A DNA stretch of 64,000 nt, from assembly GCA_000720845.1 (NCBI GenBank), contig JODU01000011.1:248001-312000 (forward strand). Direction: 5' to 3'. This document shows positions 37,520 through 46,521 of the stretch, one piece after another. The position numbers and the translations under genes were made by a program. The DNA comes from Kitasatospora aureofaciens (lineage in GTDB: Bacteria > Actinomycetota > Actinomycetes > Streptomycetales > Streptomycetaceae). Within the stretch, counting starts at the first letter, position 1. Each line of letters opens with the position of its first letter. The notes under the pieces are model-generated. The model was not told the origin of the DNA. It saw only the letters and a program-made list of their open reading frames with translations, and did not search any database.

Positions 37520-37535
37520 GTAAGGCATGCCTAAC
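37520..37535 (-). promoter_or_regulatory. Iron-box-like palindrome upstream of the 63-aa ORF
   Basis: GTAAGGCATGCCTAAC is a palindrome with one imperfect pair and lies between the probable promoter and the ribosome site of the small gene. The AGGCNNGCCT/CCTAA content resembles DmdR/IdeR (DtxR family) boxes, but it matches only part of the 19-bp consensus TTAGGTTAGSCTAACCTAA. Confidence 0.35.
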
Positions 37536-37634
37536 TACGAACTGAGTACCATGTGACCACGCGCGAGACCCCGAGCGCAATCTTTTGCCGACGTCCTGTC
37601 GGAAAATCCCGCGGCAGGGGCGCCGCCGGGCGGC

Positions 37635-38177
37635 TCAGCCGGCGAGGACGCTGACGTCGGCCGTGACCCACCGCTCGCCGAGGCCGGTCACCGTCACGTG
37701 CCGCACCTCGTCGGTGGTGTCGCCGACGGCCCGGTCGATGCGGACCCGCAGCCGGTCCTCGGTCAGCTCCTCGACCTTGCCCTCGCCCCACTCGACCACG
37801 ATCACCGAGTCGGACAGGGAGACGTCGAGGTCGAGGTCCTCCATCTCGTCCAGCCCGCCGGACAGCCGGTAGGCGTCCACGTGGACGAGCGGCGGACCGT
37901 CGCCGAGCGGCGGGTGCACGCGGGCGATCACGAAGGTCGGGGAGGTCACGGCGCCCCGCACGTCGAGGCCCTCGCCGAGCCCCCGGGTCAGCGTCGTCTT
38001 GCCCGCGCCCAGCTCCCCGCTGAGCATCACCAGGTCACCGGCGCGCAGCAGCTTGGCGAGCCTGCGGCCCAGTTCCCGCATCTGCTCGGGCGAGGTGACG
38101 GTGATTTCGACGTCGGGCGCGGACTCGGCGGGCCGGGAGGGCTCAGCCGGGCCCTGCGCTGCTGCTGGTGCTTCCAT
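37635..38177 (-). CDS. tsaE: tRNA threonylcarbamoyladenosine biosynthesis ATPase TsaE
   Basis: ATPase that resets the TsaB-TsaD complex during t6A synthesis. The 180-aa protein has a low-complexity N-terminus, then MRELGRRLAKLLRAGDLVML, Walker A GELGAGKTTL, the SPTFVIA switch, HVDAYRL, and VVEWGE. It overlaps the upstream alpha/beta-hydrolase gene by 35 nt, as in the alr-hydrolase-tsaE order common in actinobacteria. Confidence 0.95.
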   Translation of the reverse strand: MEAPAAAQGPAEPSRPAESAPDVEITVTSPEQMRELGRRLAKLLRAGDLVMLSGELGAGKTTLTRGLGEGLDVRGAVTSPTFVIARVHPPLGDGPPLVHVDAYRLSGGLDEMEDLDLDVSLSDSVIVVEWGEGKVEELTEDRLRVRIDRAVGDTTDEVRHVTVTGLGERWVTADVSVLAG

Positions 38178-39402
38178 AGCCGTCCACGGTAGTCGCTGCC
38201 GGCACGGCGCCCGCGCGGGCGAGCAGGTCGGCGAGGCGGTCGGTGACCAGCTCGGGGTGCTCCAGCATCACCAGGTGCCCCGCGTCGGGGACGAGCACCA
38301 GCTCCGCGTCCGGCAGCAGGCCGGCGATCGCCTCGCTGTGCTCGCTCGGCGTCACCAGGTCCCGCACCCCGGCCAGGACCAGCACCGGCAGACCGGTGAA
38401 GTGGGCGAGGGCCTCGGTCTTGTCGTGGTCGTTGAAGGCCGGGTAGTACTCGGCGACGACGTCGATCGGCGTCGACTCGATCATCCGCTCGGCGAACCGG
38501 GCCACGGCCGGGTCCACGTCCCGGGACGCGAACGAGTACCGCTTGATGATCCCGGCGAACAGGTCCGCCGTCGCCCGCCGGCCCCGCTCCACCAGCTCCG
38601 CCCGCTGCCCCAGCGCCTTGAGCACGCCCGGCAGCACCCGCCGCACCGCGTTGACGCCCGCCACCGGAAGCCCGAAGTTGACCTCGCCGAGCCGCCCCGA
38701 CGAGGTACCGACGAGGGCGACGGCGACGACGCGCTCGCGGATCAGGCCGGGGAAGGCGTCGGCCAGCGCCATCACGGTCATGCCGCCCATGGAGTGCCCG
38801 ACCAGCACGATCGGGCCCTCGGGCGCCGCCGCGTCGATGACGGCCTTCAGGTCGCGGCCCAGCTCCTCGATGCTGACCGGCCGGTCGTCCCGCGTCTGGG
38901 CCACGCCCCGCCCGGACCGGCCGTGGCTGCGCTGGTCCCAGTAGACGCTGCGGACGACGCCCCGGAGGGCCGCCCGCTGGAAGTGCCAGGAGTCCTGGTT
39001 CAGGCAGTAGCCGTGGCTGAAGACGACGGTGACGGGCGCGGGCTCCTTGCGGCCGAACAGCCGCCTGCGGCGCGGGGCGCGGTCGGCCTCGGCCTCCGGG
39101 TCGAGGTCGTCGACCTCGTAGTACAGCTCGGTGCCGTCCTCGGCGTACGCCTTGCCCGGGGTGCCGCGCAGTCCGCCGTAGGGGCCCGCCGAGTCGAGGG
39201 CGAGACGGGCCTTGCGGCGCATGCCGCGGCCGACGGTGAGCCGTTCTATCGCCACGCCGGCCGCGGCCCCCGCCGCGACCACGCCTATCGCGACCCCGGC
39301 GATGCCGGTCGCCCGGCGCCAGCCGCCGGCGGCGGCCTCGGTGGCGGCCTCCGTGGCGGAGGCGACGGCCGCCACGACGGCCTCCCCGCTGCGCTCGCTC
39401 AC
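38143..39402 (-). CDS. Alpha/beta-hydrolase with N-terminal membrane segment
   Basis: A 419-aa hydrolase of unknown substrate. An Ala-rich N-terminus with one hydrophobic segment (GIAGVAIGVVAAGAAAGVAI, about 33-52) may anchor it. The catalytic core follows: oxyanion HGYCLNQDSW, nucleophile elbow GHSMGGM, acid Asp near AGVRDLVTP, and His in PDAGHLVMLEHPE. The GTG at 39402 is chosen because GAGGAG lies 8 nt upstream, whereas a GTG at 39408 is only 2 nt from it. It sits between alr and tsaE in a conserved order, all on the same strand. Confidence 0.88.
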   Translation of the reverse strand: MSERSGEAVVAAVASATEAATEAAAGGWRRATGIAGVAIGVVAAGAAAGVAIERLTVGRGMRRKARLALDSAGPYGGLRGTPGKAYAEDGTELYYEVDDLDPEAEADRAPRRRRLFGRKEPAPVTVVFSHGYCLNQDSWHFQRAALRGVVRSVYWDQRSHGRSGRGVAQTRDDRPVSIEELGRDLKAVIDAAAPEGPIVLVGHSMGGMTVMALADAFPGLIRERVVAVALVGTSSGRLGEVNFGLPVAGVNAVRRVLPGVLKALGQRAELVERGRRATADLFAGIIKRYSFASRDVDPAVARFAERMIESTPIDVVAEYYPAFNDHDKTEALAHFTGLPVLVLAGVRDLVTPSEHSEAIAGLLPDAELVLVPDAGHLVMLEHPELVTDRLADLLARAGAVPAATTVDGYGSTSSSAGPG

Positions 39403-39506
39403 GTACACCGCTCCTCTTCACCGGGTCTCGCCGGGTTCACCGGGCCGCTGTGCGCCTGCCCGCTGCCGATCGCTGTTTCACCTGGACGCGCGTCGGTACG
39501 GACCGG

Positions 39507-40676
39507 TCACTCGTTGACGTAGACGCGCGGAACGCGGCTTCCGATCCGGGTGACGATCTCGTACGCGATGGTGCCCGCCGCCTGGGCCCAGTCCTCGGCG
39601 GTGGGCTCGCCGCGGTCGCCGGGCCCGAACAGCACCGCCTCGGCGCCCGGCTCGGGCCGGTCCCCGCCCAGGTCGACGACGAACTGGTCCATCGCGATCC
39701 GCCCCGCGACCGTGCGCCACTTGCCGCCGACCAGGACGGGGCCGGTGGAGGAGGCGTGGCGCGGGACACCGTCCGCGTAGCCGAGCGGGACGAGGCCGAG
39801 GGTGGTCTCGCCGGGGGTGGTGTAGTGGTGCCCGTAGCTGACGCCGTGACCGCCGGGGACCTGCTTGACCAGGGCCAGCGAGGCGGCCAGCGTCATCACG
39901 GGGCGCAGTCCGAAGTCGGCCGGGGTGCCGATCTCCGGGCTGGGCGAGACGCCGTACATCGCGATGCCGGGCCGTACGAGGTCGAAGTGGGCGTCGGGGA
40001 GGGTGAGGGTGGCCGGCGAGTTGGCGATGTGCCGCACCTCGGGGCGCAGCCCCTGCCGCTCGGCGTACGCGGTCATCTCCCGGAAGCGGGTGAGCTGCGC
40101 GGCGATGGAGGGGTGGCCGGGCTCGTCGGCGCAGGCGAAGTGGGACCAGAGCCCGGTGACCCGCAGCAGCCCGTCCCCCTCGGCGCGCAGGGCGGCCCCG
40201 ACCAGCTCCTCCCAGTCCTCGCCGGGCTGGCAGCCGCCCCGGCCGAGCCCGGTGTCGGCCTTCAGTTGCACGCGCGCGGGCACGCCGACCGCCCGTGCCG
40301 CCTCGGTGACCGCGTCCATGGCCCACATTCCGCCGACGGACACGTCGAGACGGGCCTCGACCGCCTCCCGCCAGGGCCCGCCGGGCGTCCACAGCCAGCA
40401 CATGACACGTACGTCGTCCGGCAGTCCGGCCTCCGCCGACCGCAGGGCGAGGGCCTCCTGCGGGGTGGCGGTGCCGAGCCAGGTCGCGCCCGCCTCGACG
40501 GCCGCGCGGGCGCAGGGGAGGGCGCCGTGACCGTAGGCGTCCGCCTTGACGACGGCCATGAGAGCCGCCCCGGGGGCCCGTTCGCGCAGGGCGCGGACGT
40601 TGGCCCGCAGGGCGGCCAGGTCGATCTCGGCCCGGGCGCGCAGTACCGCGTCCCGCCGAGCAGCTGTCTCACTCAT
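39507..40676 (-). CDS. alr: Alanine racemase
   Basis: PLP enzyme that interconverts L- and D-alanine, supplying D-Ala for peptidoglycan. The 389-aa protein has the PLP lysine in [11 protein letters not shown] near residue 44, the HIANSPATL stretch, [11 protein letters not shown], and the second catalytic Tyr in VSYGHHYTT near 266, in the two-domain barrel plus beta layout. ATG at 40676 is preceded by GGGGGC. It is divergent from acpS across 88 bp. Confidence 0.96.
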   Translation of the reverse strand: MSETAARRDAVLRARAEIDLAALRANVRALRERAPGAALMAVVKADAYGHGALPCARAAVEAGATWLGTATPQEALALRSAEAGLPDDVRVMCWLWTPGGPWREAVEARLDVSVGGMWAMDAVTEAARAVGVPARVQLKADTGLGRGGCQPGEDWEELVGAALRAEGDGLLRVTGLWSHFACADEPGHPSIAAQLTRFREMTAYAERQGLRPEVRHIANSPATLTLPDAHFDLVRPGIAMYGVSPSPEIGTPADFGLRPVMTLAASLALVKQVPGGHGVSYGHHYTTPGETTLGLVPLGYADGVPRHASSTGPVLVGGKWRTVAGRIAMDQFVVDLGGDRPEPGAEAVLFGPGDRGEPTAEDWAQAAGTIAYEIVTRIGSRVPRVYVNE

Positions 40677-40751
40677 CGTGCCCCCAGTCTCTCAGAGCGC
40701 CCGGCCGCCCCCGCCCCGCGCCGCCCGCAAGTGGTTCCCGCCCGCAGTGGT

Positions 40752-40757
40752 TAGGGT
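40752..40757 (+). promoter_or_regulatory. -10 box for a leaderless acpS mRNA
   Basis: TAGGGT ends 7 nt before the ATG at 40765, and there is no ribosome site. Confidence 0.5.
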
Positions 40758-40764
40758 GCCCGGC

Positions 40765-41136
40765 ATGAGCATCATCGGGGTCGGGATCGACGTGGCCGAG
40801 GTCGAGCGGTTCGGGGCGTCGCTGGAGCGCACACCGGCCCTGGCGGAGCGGCTCTTCCTGGAGAGCGAGTTGCTGCTGCCCGGCGGCGGGCGCCGGGGCG
40901 TCGCCTCGCTCGCCGCCCGCTTCGCGGCGAAGGAGGCGCTGGCCAAGGCGCTGGGCGCACCGGCGGGGCTGCTGTGGACGGACGCCGAGGTGTACGTCGA
41001 GGACAGCGGGCAGCCGCGGCTGCGGGTCACGGGGACGGTGGCGGCCCGGGCGGCGGAGCTGGGCGTGGCGTCGTGGCACGTGTCGCTGAGCCACGACGCG
41101 GGCATCGCGTCGGCGGTGGTGATCGCGGAGGGCTAG
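40765..41136 (+). CDS. acpS: Holo-[acyl-carrier-protein] synthase
   Basis: Attaches 4'-phosphopantetheine from CoA to a serine of acyl carrier proteins of fatty-acid, and possibly polyketide, synthesis. The 123-aa protein shows the AcpS signatures: [12 protein letters not shown] at the start with the Mg-binding Asp, [13 protein letters not shown] with the catalytic Glu, and the C-terminal [19 protein letters not shown] at 40765 has a -10 box 7 nt upstream. Confidence 0.95.
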   Translation: MSIIGVGIDVAEVERFGASLERTPALAERLFLESELLLPGGGRRGVASLAARFAAKEALAKALGAPAGLLWTDAEVYVEDSGQPRLRVTGTVAARAAELGVASWHVSLSHDAGIASAVVIAEG

Positions 41137-41282
41137 GGCCCGTCCGGCGGATCAACTCGCGGAAGGGGCACGGCACCTCGCCGACGCGATCGTGCCCCCG
41201 CGCGGGCCCGGTCGGGAGGGGAAGTTGCGGAGCCGCGCGTGCGGCATGAACGGCCGTACGGTCTCCGGGTCCCGGTGGCCGG

Positions 41283-41891
41283 TCAGTCGCCGGTCGGGCG
41301 GACCCGGATGTGCATGCGTTCGCCCTGGGCGCCGTACAGGGCGATCCACTCGACGGGCCGGTCCCCGGCGTTGGCGATGCCGTGCGGTACGCGGGTGTCG
41401 AACTCCGCCGTCTCGCCGGGCGTCAGGATCAGGTCGTGCTCGCCGAGGGCGAGGAGCAGACGGCCGGAGAGGACGTAGAGCCACTCGTGGCCCTCGTGCG
41501 ACCCCTGCTCGGGGCGTGGCGTCCACTCGGTCCGCGGGGTGGCCGGGGCGGGCAGGATCTGCTTGTAGGCGTGCAGGCCGTCGTTCGGGTTCCGGGTGAG
41601 CGGGACCCAGGTCTGTCCGTGCCGGGTGAAGGGGCGGGGGTGGACGCGGGGGTCGCCGGTGCGCGAGCCGACGAGTTCGTCCAGGGGCAGCCGGTGCGCG
41701 CGGGCCAGCGGCAGCAGGTGCCGCAGCCCCGGCTCGCGCTGCCCCGACTCCAGCCGGGACAGGGTGCTCACGGAGACGCCGGTGACGGCGGCGAGCTGGG
41801 CCAGTGTGAGCCCGCGGGCCTGCCGGATGGCACGCAGACGCGCCCCGAGCGAGGTCATCACCTGTGCCGTCTCGTCGTCGTCGCCGCTCAT
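41283..41891 (-). CDS. XRE-family regulator with C-terminal cupin domain
   Basis: A 202-aa DNA-binding protein. The helix-turn-helix spans about residues 14-68 (LRAIRQARGLTLAQLAAVTG, SVSTLSRLESGQREPGLRHL). A linker precedes a cupin domain (HEGHEWLYVLSGRLLLALGE, LILTPGETAEFDTRVPHGIAN) that probably binds a small ligand or metal. ATG at 41891 is used; another at 41909 is possible. A palindrome overlaps the region just upstream and may be its own operator. It is divergent from the NAD(P)HX repair gene. Confidence 0.88.
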   Translation of the reverse strand: MSGDDDETAQVMTSLGARLRAIRQARGLTLAQLAAVTGVSVSTLSRLESGQREPGLRHLLPLARAHRLPLDELVGSRTGDPRVHPRPFTRHGQTWVPLTRNPNDGLHAYKQILPAPATPRTEWTPRPEQGSHEGHEWLYVLSGRLLLALGEHDLILTPGETAEFDTRVPHGIANAGDRPVEWIALYGAQGERMHIRVRPTGD

Positions 41892-41905
41892 GGGACAACT
41901 GTCCC
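41892..41905. promoter_or_regulatory. Palindrome adjacent to the XRE-cupin gene start
   Basis: GGGACA and TGTCCC are perfectly inverted around a 2-bp centre, directly abutting the start codon of the regulator. It may be an autoregulatory operator for the 202-aa protein. Confidence 0.35.
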
Positions 41906-41987
41906 CCATCCGACCTCCCGGAGGACCGGGGGACCGGGGGGCCGGCGGGCCGTGCGTGTTCCCGGCGTAGGGGGAAGACTCGACGGC

Positions 41988-43445
41988 ATGCGGACTGCGT
42001 ACAGCGTGGAAACGGTCAGGAACGCCGAACGGGAGCTGATGGCCCGGCTGCCCGAGGGGGCGCTGATGCAACGGGCCGCGGCCGGGCTGGCCGCCGCCTG
42101 CGCCCAGGTGCTGGCACGGGTGGCCGGACGGGTCTACGGCAGCCGGGTGGTGCTGCTGGTCGGCAGTGGCGACAACGGCGGCGACGCCCTGTACGCGGGC
42201 GCGCGGCTGGCCCGGCGGGGCGCGGGCGTGACGGCGGTGCTGCTCGCGCCGGACCGGGCGCACGGTGGCGGGCTGGCGGCGCTGCGGCGGGCCGGGGGGC
42301 GGGTCGCTCAGGGCGGGGCTTCAGGTGCCGCCGGGGAGGCGATCGCACGCGCCGACCTGGTCCTGGACGGCATCGTCGGGATCGGCGGCAAGGGCGGGCT
42401 GCGGGAGGCCGCGGTGCCGCTGGCGGACGCGGCCGCGCGGTCCCGGGCCGTCGTCGTCGCGGTCGACCTGCCCAGCGGGGTCGACGCGGACACGGGCCAA
42501 GTGCGCGGGGACGCGGTCCGCGCCGACCTGACGGTGACGTTCGGGACGCACAAGCCGGGGCTGCTGATCGATCCGGCGCGGGAGTACGCCGGTGCCGTGC
42601 GGCTGGTGGACATCGGCCTGCCGCTGCCCGGCGAGGCGGCCGAGCTGGAGGCGTTGCAGCACGCGGACGTGGCACGCCTGCTGCCGGTCCCGGCGGCCGA
42701 GAGCGACAAGTACCGGCGCGGGGTCGTGGGCATCGCCGCCGGGTCGGCCCGCTACCCCGGCGCGGCCGTGCTCGCCGTCGCGGGCGCGCTGCGGGGCGGG
42801 GCCGGGGCGGTGCGGTACGTCGGCCCGGCCGGGGACGCGGTGATCGCCCGCTTCCCGGAGACGCTCGTGTCCGACCAGGGGCCGAAGCGGGCGGGGCGGG
42901 TGCAGGCGTGGGTGGTCGGGCCGGGCACCGGTGACGACGCGGCGACGGTGGCGGAAGTGCTGGCGGCCGAGGTGCCGGTACTGATCGACGCGGACGGCCT
43001 GCGGCTGGCCGACGCGGACGCGGTACGGGCGCGCACGGCACCGACGCTGATGACCCCGCACGCCGGGGAGGCGGCGGCGCTGCTCGGGGTGGGCCGGGAG
43101 GAGGTCGAGGGCGCCCGGCTGGCCTCGGTGCGCGAACTGGCGGCGCGGTACGGGGCGACGGTGCTGCTGAAGGGCTCGACGACCCTGGTCGCCGGTGCCG
43201 ATGGCGGCCCCGTCCGGGTCAACGCGACGGGGACCTCGTGGCTCGCCACGGCCGGCAGCGGGGACGTGCTGTCCGGCCTGGCGGGGTCACTGCTCGCGGC
43301 GGGCTTGTCGGCGGTGGACGCGGGGAGCGTGGGCGCCTACCTGCACGGCCTGGCGGGGCGCTTCGCGACGGAGGGCGCACCGGCGGGGGCCCACGACGTG
43401 GCGGAGGCGGTCCCGCGGGCCTGGCGGGACGTGCGCGAGGGCTGA
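41988..43445 (+). CDS. nnr: Bifunctional NAD(P)H-hydrate epimerase / ADP-dependent dehydratase
   Basis: Repairs hydrated, inactive NADH and NADPH. The 485-aa protein fuses two enzymes: the N-terminal YjeF epimerase (about 1-205; LLVGSGDNGGDALYAGARL, VDLPSGVDADTG) and the C-terminal ribokinase-like dehydratase (about 225-480; TPHAGEAAALLG, NATGTSWLATAGSGDVLSG). ATG at 41988 follows GGGGAAG. It converges on glmS. Confidence 0.94.
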   Translation: MRTAYSVETVRNAERELMARLPEGALMQRAAAGLAAACAQVLARVAGRVYGSRVVLLVGSGDNGGDALYAGARLARRGAGVTAVLLAPDRAHGGGLAALRRAGGRVAQGGASGAAGEAIARADLVLDGIVGIGGKGGLREAAVPLADAAARSRAVVVAVDLPSGVDADTGQVRGDAVRADLTVTFGTHKPGLLIDPAREYAGAVRLVDIGLPLPGEAAELEALQHADVARLLPVPAAESDKYRRGVVGIAAGSARYPGAAVLAVAGALRGGAGAVRYVGPAGDAVIARFPETLVSDQGPKRAGRVQAWVVGPGTGDDAATVAEVLAAEVPVLIDADGLRLADADAVRARTAPTLMTPHAGEAAALLGVGREEVEGARLASVRELAARYGATVLLKGSTTLVAGADGGPVRVNATGTSWLATAGSGDVLSGLAGSLLAAGLSAVDAGSVGAYLHGLAGRFATEGAPAGAHDVAEAVPRAWRDVREG

Positions 43446-43474
43446 ACCGCCCCGCGGCCGAGTCCGGTTTCCCC

Positions 43475-43493
43475 GGCCGGTCCGGCACCGGCC
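43475..43493. terminator. Hairpin between convergent nnr and glmS
   Basis: GGCCGGT (43475-43481) pairs with ACCGGCC (43487-43493) around a 5-nt loop in the 73-bp interval between the two convergent stop codons. It can work in either direction, but there is no clear T-run. Confidence 0.5.
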
Positions 43494-43518
43494 GCCGGTG
43501 AACCGAACCACCGCGGAC

Positions 43519-45366
43519 CTACTCCACCGTCACCGACTTCGCCAGGTTCCGCGGCTGGTCCACCTCGTTGCCGCGGGCCGTCGCCAGTTCGCAGGCGAAG
43601 ACCTGCAACGGCACCGTCGCCACCAGGGGTTGCAGCAGGGTCGGGGTGGCCGGGATCCGGACGAGGTGGTCGGCGTAGGGGACGACCGCCTCGTCGCCCT
43701 CCTCGGCGATGACGATGGTGCGGGCGCCGCGGGCGCGGATCTCCTGGATGTTGGACACGATCTTGCCGTGCAGGATCGACCGGCCACGCGGGGACGGCAC
43801 CACGACGACGACCGGCAGGCCCTCCTCGATCAGCGCGATCGGCCCGTGCTTCAGCTCGCCCGCCGCGAAGCCCTCGGCGTGCATGTACGCCAACTCCTTG
43901 AGCTTGAGGGCGCCTTCGAGGGCGACGGGGTGGCCGACGTGCCGGCCGAGGAAGAGCACCGTGTTCTTGTGGGCGAGCGAGCGGGCCAGTTCGCGCACCG
44001 GGTCCATCGTCCCCAGGACCCGTTCGACCGCGCCGGAGATGCCGGACAGGTCGCGGACGACGTCGCCGATCTCGTCGCCGTACTTCGTGCCGCGCACCTG
44101 GCCCAGGTACAGGGCGACCAGGTAGCAGGCGACGAGCTGGGTGAGGAAGGCCTTGGTGGAGGCGACGGCGACCTCGGGGCCCGCGTGCGTGTAGAGCACG
44201 GCGTCGGACTCGCGGGGGATCGTCGAGCCGTTGGTGTTGCAGATGGCGAGGACCCTGGCGCCCTGTTCGCGGGCGTGGCGCAGGGCCATGAGGGTGTCCA
44301 TGGTCTCGCCGGACTGGGAGATCGCGACCACCAGGGTCCGCTGGTCGAGGATCGGGTCCCGGTAGCGGAACTCGCTGGCCAGCTCCACCTCGCAGGGGAT
44401 CCGCGTCCAGTGCTCGATGGCGTACTTGGCGATCAGCCCGGCGTGGAAGGCCGTACCGCAGGCGATGACGACGACCTTGTCGACCTCCCGGAGCACCCCC
44501 TGCGGGATGCGCACCTCGTCCAGGCTCAGCGTGCCGGAGCCGTCGACACGGCCGAGGAGGGTGTCGGCGACGGCCTTCGGCTGCTCGGCGATCTCCTTGA
44601 GCATGAAGGAGGCGTAACCGGCCTTCTCCGCGGCCGAGGCGTCCCAGTCGACGTGGTAGGAGCGGACGTCCGCCGGGGTGCCGTCGAAGCCGGTGACGGT
44701 GACCCCGTCCCGGCGCAGCTCGACGACCTGGTCCTGGCCCAGCTCGACGGCGTCCCGGGTGTGGGCGATGAAGGCCGCGACGTCCGAGGCGAGGAAGTAC
44801 TCGCCCTCCCCCACGCCCACCACGAGCGGCGAGTTGCGGCGCGCGCCCACCACCACGTCCGGCGCGTCCGCGTGCACCGCGACCAGGGTGAACGCGCCCT
44901 CCAGCCGCCGGCACACCAGCCGCATCGCCTCGGCGAGGTCGGCGCAGGCCGAGTACTCCTCGGCGAGCAGGTGGGCGACGACCTCGGTGTCGGTCTCGGA
45001 GGGCAGTTCGTGGCCGCGCTCCGCCAGCTCGGCCCGCAGCGGCGCGAAGTTCTCGATGATGCCGTTGTGGACCACGGCCACCCGGCCCGCGTTGTCGAGG
45101 TGCGGGTGGGCGTTGGCGTCGGTGGGTCCGCCATGGGTGGCCCAGCGGGTGTGGCCGATGCCGGTGGCGGCGGACGGCAGCGGGTGTTCGGACAGTTCCT
45201 TGTCGAGGTTGACGAGCTTGCCGGCCCGCTTGGCGGTGGCCAGGCCGCCGTCGGAGAGCACGGCGACACCCGCCGAGTCGTAGCCCCGGTATTCGAGCCG
45301 CTTCAGTCCGGCCATCACGACATCGAGTGCCGACTGAGGCCCTACGTATCCCACGATTCCGCACAT
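43519..45366 (-). CDS. glmS: Glutamine--fructose-6-phosphate aminotransferase (isomerizing)
   Basis: Makes glucosamine 6-phosphate from fructose 6-phosphate and glutamine, first step to UDP-GlcNAc and the cell wall. The 615-aa protein starts MCGIVGYVGP with the N-terminal nucleophile Cys2, has the glutaminase HTRWATHG and NHNIENF-like VVHNGIIENF, and two SIS domains (ACGTAFHAGL, ISQSGETMDTL) ending in KSVTVE. ATG at 45366 has a TAGGCT box 7 nt upstream and no ribosome site. No glmS ribozyme is visible. glmM, next in the pathway, lies about 3 kb away on the same strand. Confidence 0.96.
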   Translation of the reverse strand: MCGIVGYVGPQSALDVVMAGLKRLEYRGYDSAGVAVLSDGGLATAKRAGKLVNLDKELSEHPLPSAATGIGHTRWATHGGPTDANAHPHLDNAGRVAVVHNGIIENFAPLRAELAERGHELPSETDTEVVAHLLAEEYSACADLAEAMRLVCRRLEGAFTLVAVHADAPDVVVGARRNSPLVVGVGEGEYFLASDVAAFIAHTRDAVELGQDQVVELRRDGVTVTGFDGTPADVRSYHVDWDASAAEKAGYASFMLKEIAEQPKAVADTLLGRVDGSGTLSLDEVRIPQGVLREVDKVVVIACGTAFHAGLIAKYAIEHWTRIPCEVELASEFRYRDPILDQRTLVVAISQSGETMDTLMALRHAREQGARVLAICNTNGSTIPRESDAVLYTHAGPEVAVASTKAFLTQLVACYLVALYLGQVRGTKYGDEIGDVVRDLSGISGAVERVLGTMDPVRELARSLAHKNTVLFLGRHVGHPVALEGALKLKELAYMHAEGFAAGELKHGPIALIEEGLPVVVVVPSPRGRSILHGKIVSNIQEIRARGARTIVIAEEGDEAVVPYADHLVRIPATPTLLQPLVATVPLQVFACELATARGNEVDQPRNLAKSVTVE

Positions 45367-45373
45367 AAGCGGC

Positions 45374-45379
45374 AGCCTA
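45374..45379 (-). promoter_or_regulatory. -10 box for a leaderless glmS mRNA
   Basis: TAGGCT on the minus strand ends 7 nt before the ATG at 45366. Confidence 0.5.
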
Positions 45380-45477
45380 CGAGCAGGATCGCCCACCCGG
45401 CGGCCGAAAAGCGGGCTCGCTGTGCCCGAAATCGGAAATTCCCACCCGGGTACGAACGGCGTCCGCGCGCCGGGGCG

Positions 45478-46284
45478 TCAGCCGAGCTTGGCGACCTGCG
45501 CGTCGACGACCTCGGCGGGGACCTGGAATTCCGCGCCGGTCATCATCGAGGACAGGTTGACGGCGCTGAAGGTGGCGAGGGTGGCGCCCTTGCGGACCGC
45601 GACGAGCTTCATGAGCCCACTGCCGTCCCCGCCGGTGGCCACACCGATGTTGACGGTGAGCCCTTCGTCACCGGCCTTGAGGCGACCCGAGCCGCTCACC
45701 TCGGTGACCCGCATCCTGTCGCTGCCCACGGTGGCGTCGAAGCCGCCCGCGCACTTCTCGACGGCCGCCTTCAGACCCGCCATCGCCTGCTCGGCGCCGC
45801 CGTCCGCGTAGGAGGCGACGTTCAGCATGATCTTGTTCACGTCGACGTCGGTCATGTCCTGGCCGTCCGGGCCCTTGCTCTGGGAGGGCGACTCCGACTG
45901 GCCCTGCCAGGAGCGCTGCACGTCCGCCGCCGGCTTGCCCTGGGCCACCGCGCCCTGGGCGTGGACGAGCGGCAGACAGGACTTGTCGTCCACCGAGATC
46001 TGGTCCTTGGCCACCCGGTCGTCCGCCGACAGTTCGGTGGCGACCTCGCCGTTCTTGACGTCGGCCTGGGCGAGGGCGACCTTCTCCAGCTCGGCGGCGG
46101 TCAGCGCCTTGCCCGCCGGCGCGGACGCTCCGGCACCCTCCGCCGGGGCGGACCGCTCCGCCTTCGCCTTGTCGTCGCCGGCCGCGCCGTCGTCGTCCGA
46201 CGACCCGCCGCAGGCGGTGACGAGCAGGGCCAGGGCGGCGGCGGAGGCCGCGAGGGCGGTACGGCGGACAGCGGTCGAACTCAC
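45478..46284 (-). CDS. Hypothetical lipoprotein
   Basis: A 268-aa predicted lipoprotein with signal peptide and lipobox LVTAC (Cys25), so it is anchored outside the membrane. An acidic, Ser/Ala-rich linker precedes a globular domain of about 210 residues, with a Cys pair (KSCLPLV and VEKCAGGF) that could form a disulfide. The domain has alternating beta-strand patterns (LTVNIGVATGGDGSGLMKLVAVRKGATLATF) and recalls LpqN/Mog1-type actinobacterial lipoproteins; no function can be assigned. GTG at 46284. Confidence 0.82.
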   Translation of the reverse strand: MSSTAVRRTALAASAAALALLVTACGGSSDDDGAAGDDKAKAERSAPAEGAGASAPAGKALTAAELEKVALAQADVKNGEVATELSADDRVAKDQISVDDKSCLPLVHAQGAVAQGKPAADVQRSWQGQSESPSQSKGPDGQDMTDVDVNKIMLNVASYADGGAEQAMAGLKAAVEKCAGGFDATVGSDRMRVTEVSGSGRLKAGDEGLTVNIGVATGGDGSGLMKLVAVRKGATLATFSAVNLSSMMTGAEFQVPAEVVDAQVAKLG

Positions 46285-46521
46285 GTCGGCACTCTTTCGT
46301 CGGGATACGGGTGGGACCGAAGGGTCAGGTGATGTCGAATCGCGCCGGATTCTGTCGAGTCCCGTCAGGATGGAGGTGTGAATCCGGTCGACTTTGCCCG
46401 CACCTTACCTACGGCAATCGCACGTACGATCGAAACCGGCCACCCGAGACCCGACCGTGATCTCGCCGGAGCGTGACACACCCCACCTGCCGCCCCGTTC
46501 GTACTCCGTTAACAATGGACT

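Noticed and set aside
45367..45477. glmS ribozyme or riboswitch before glmS
   Set aside because: The start codon is only 7 nt from a -10 box, so there is no leader to hold it, and the ribozyme is not known from Streptomyces.
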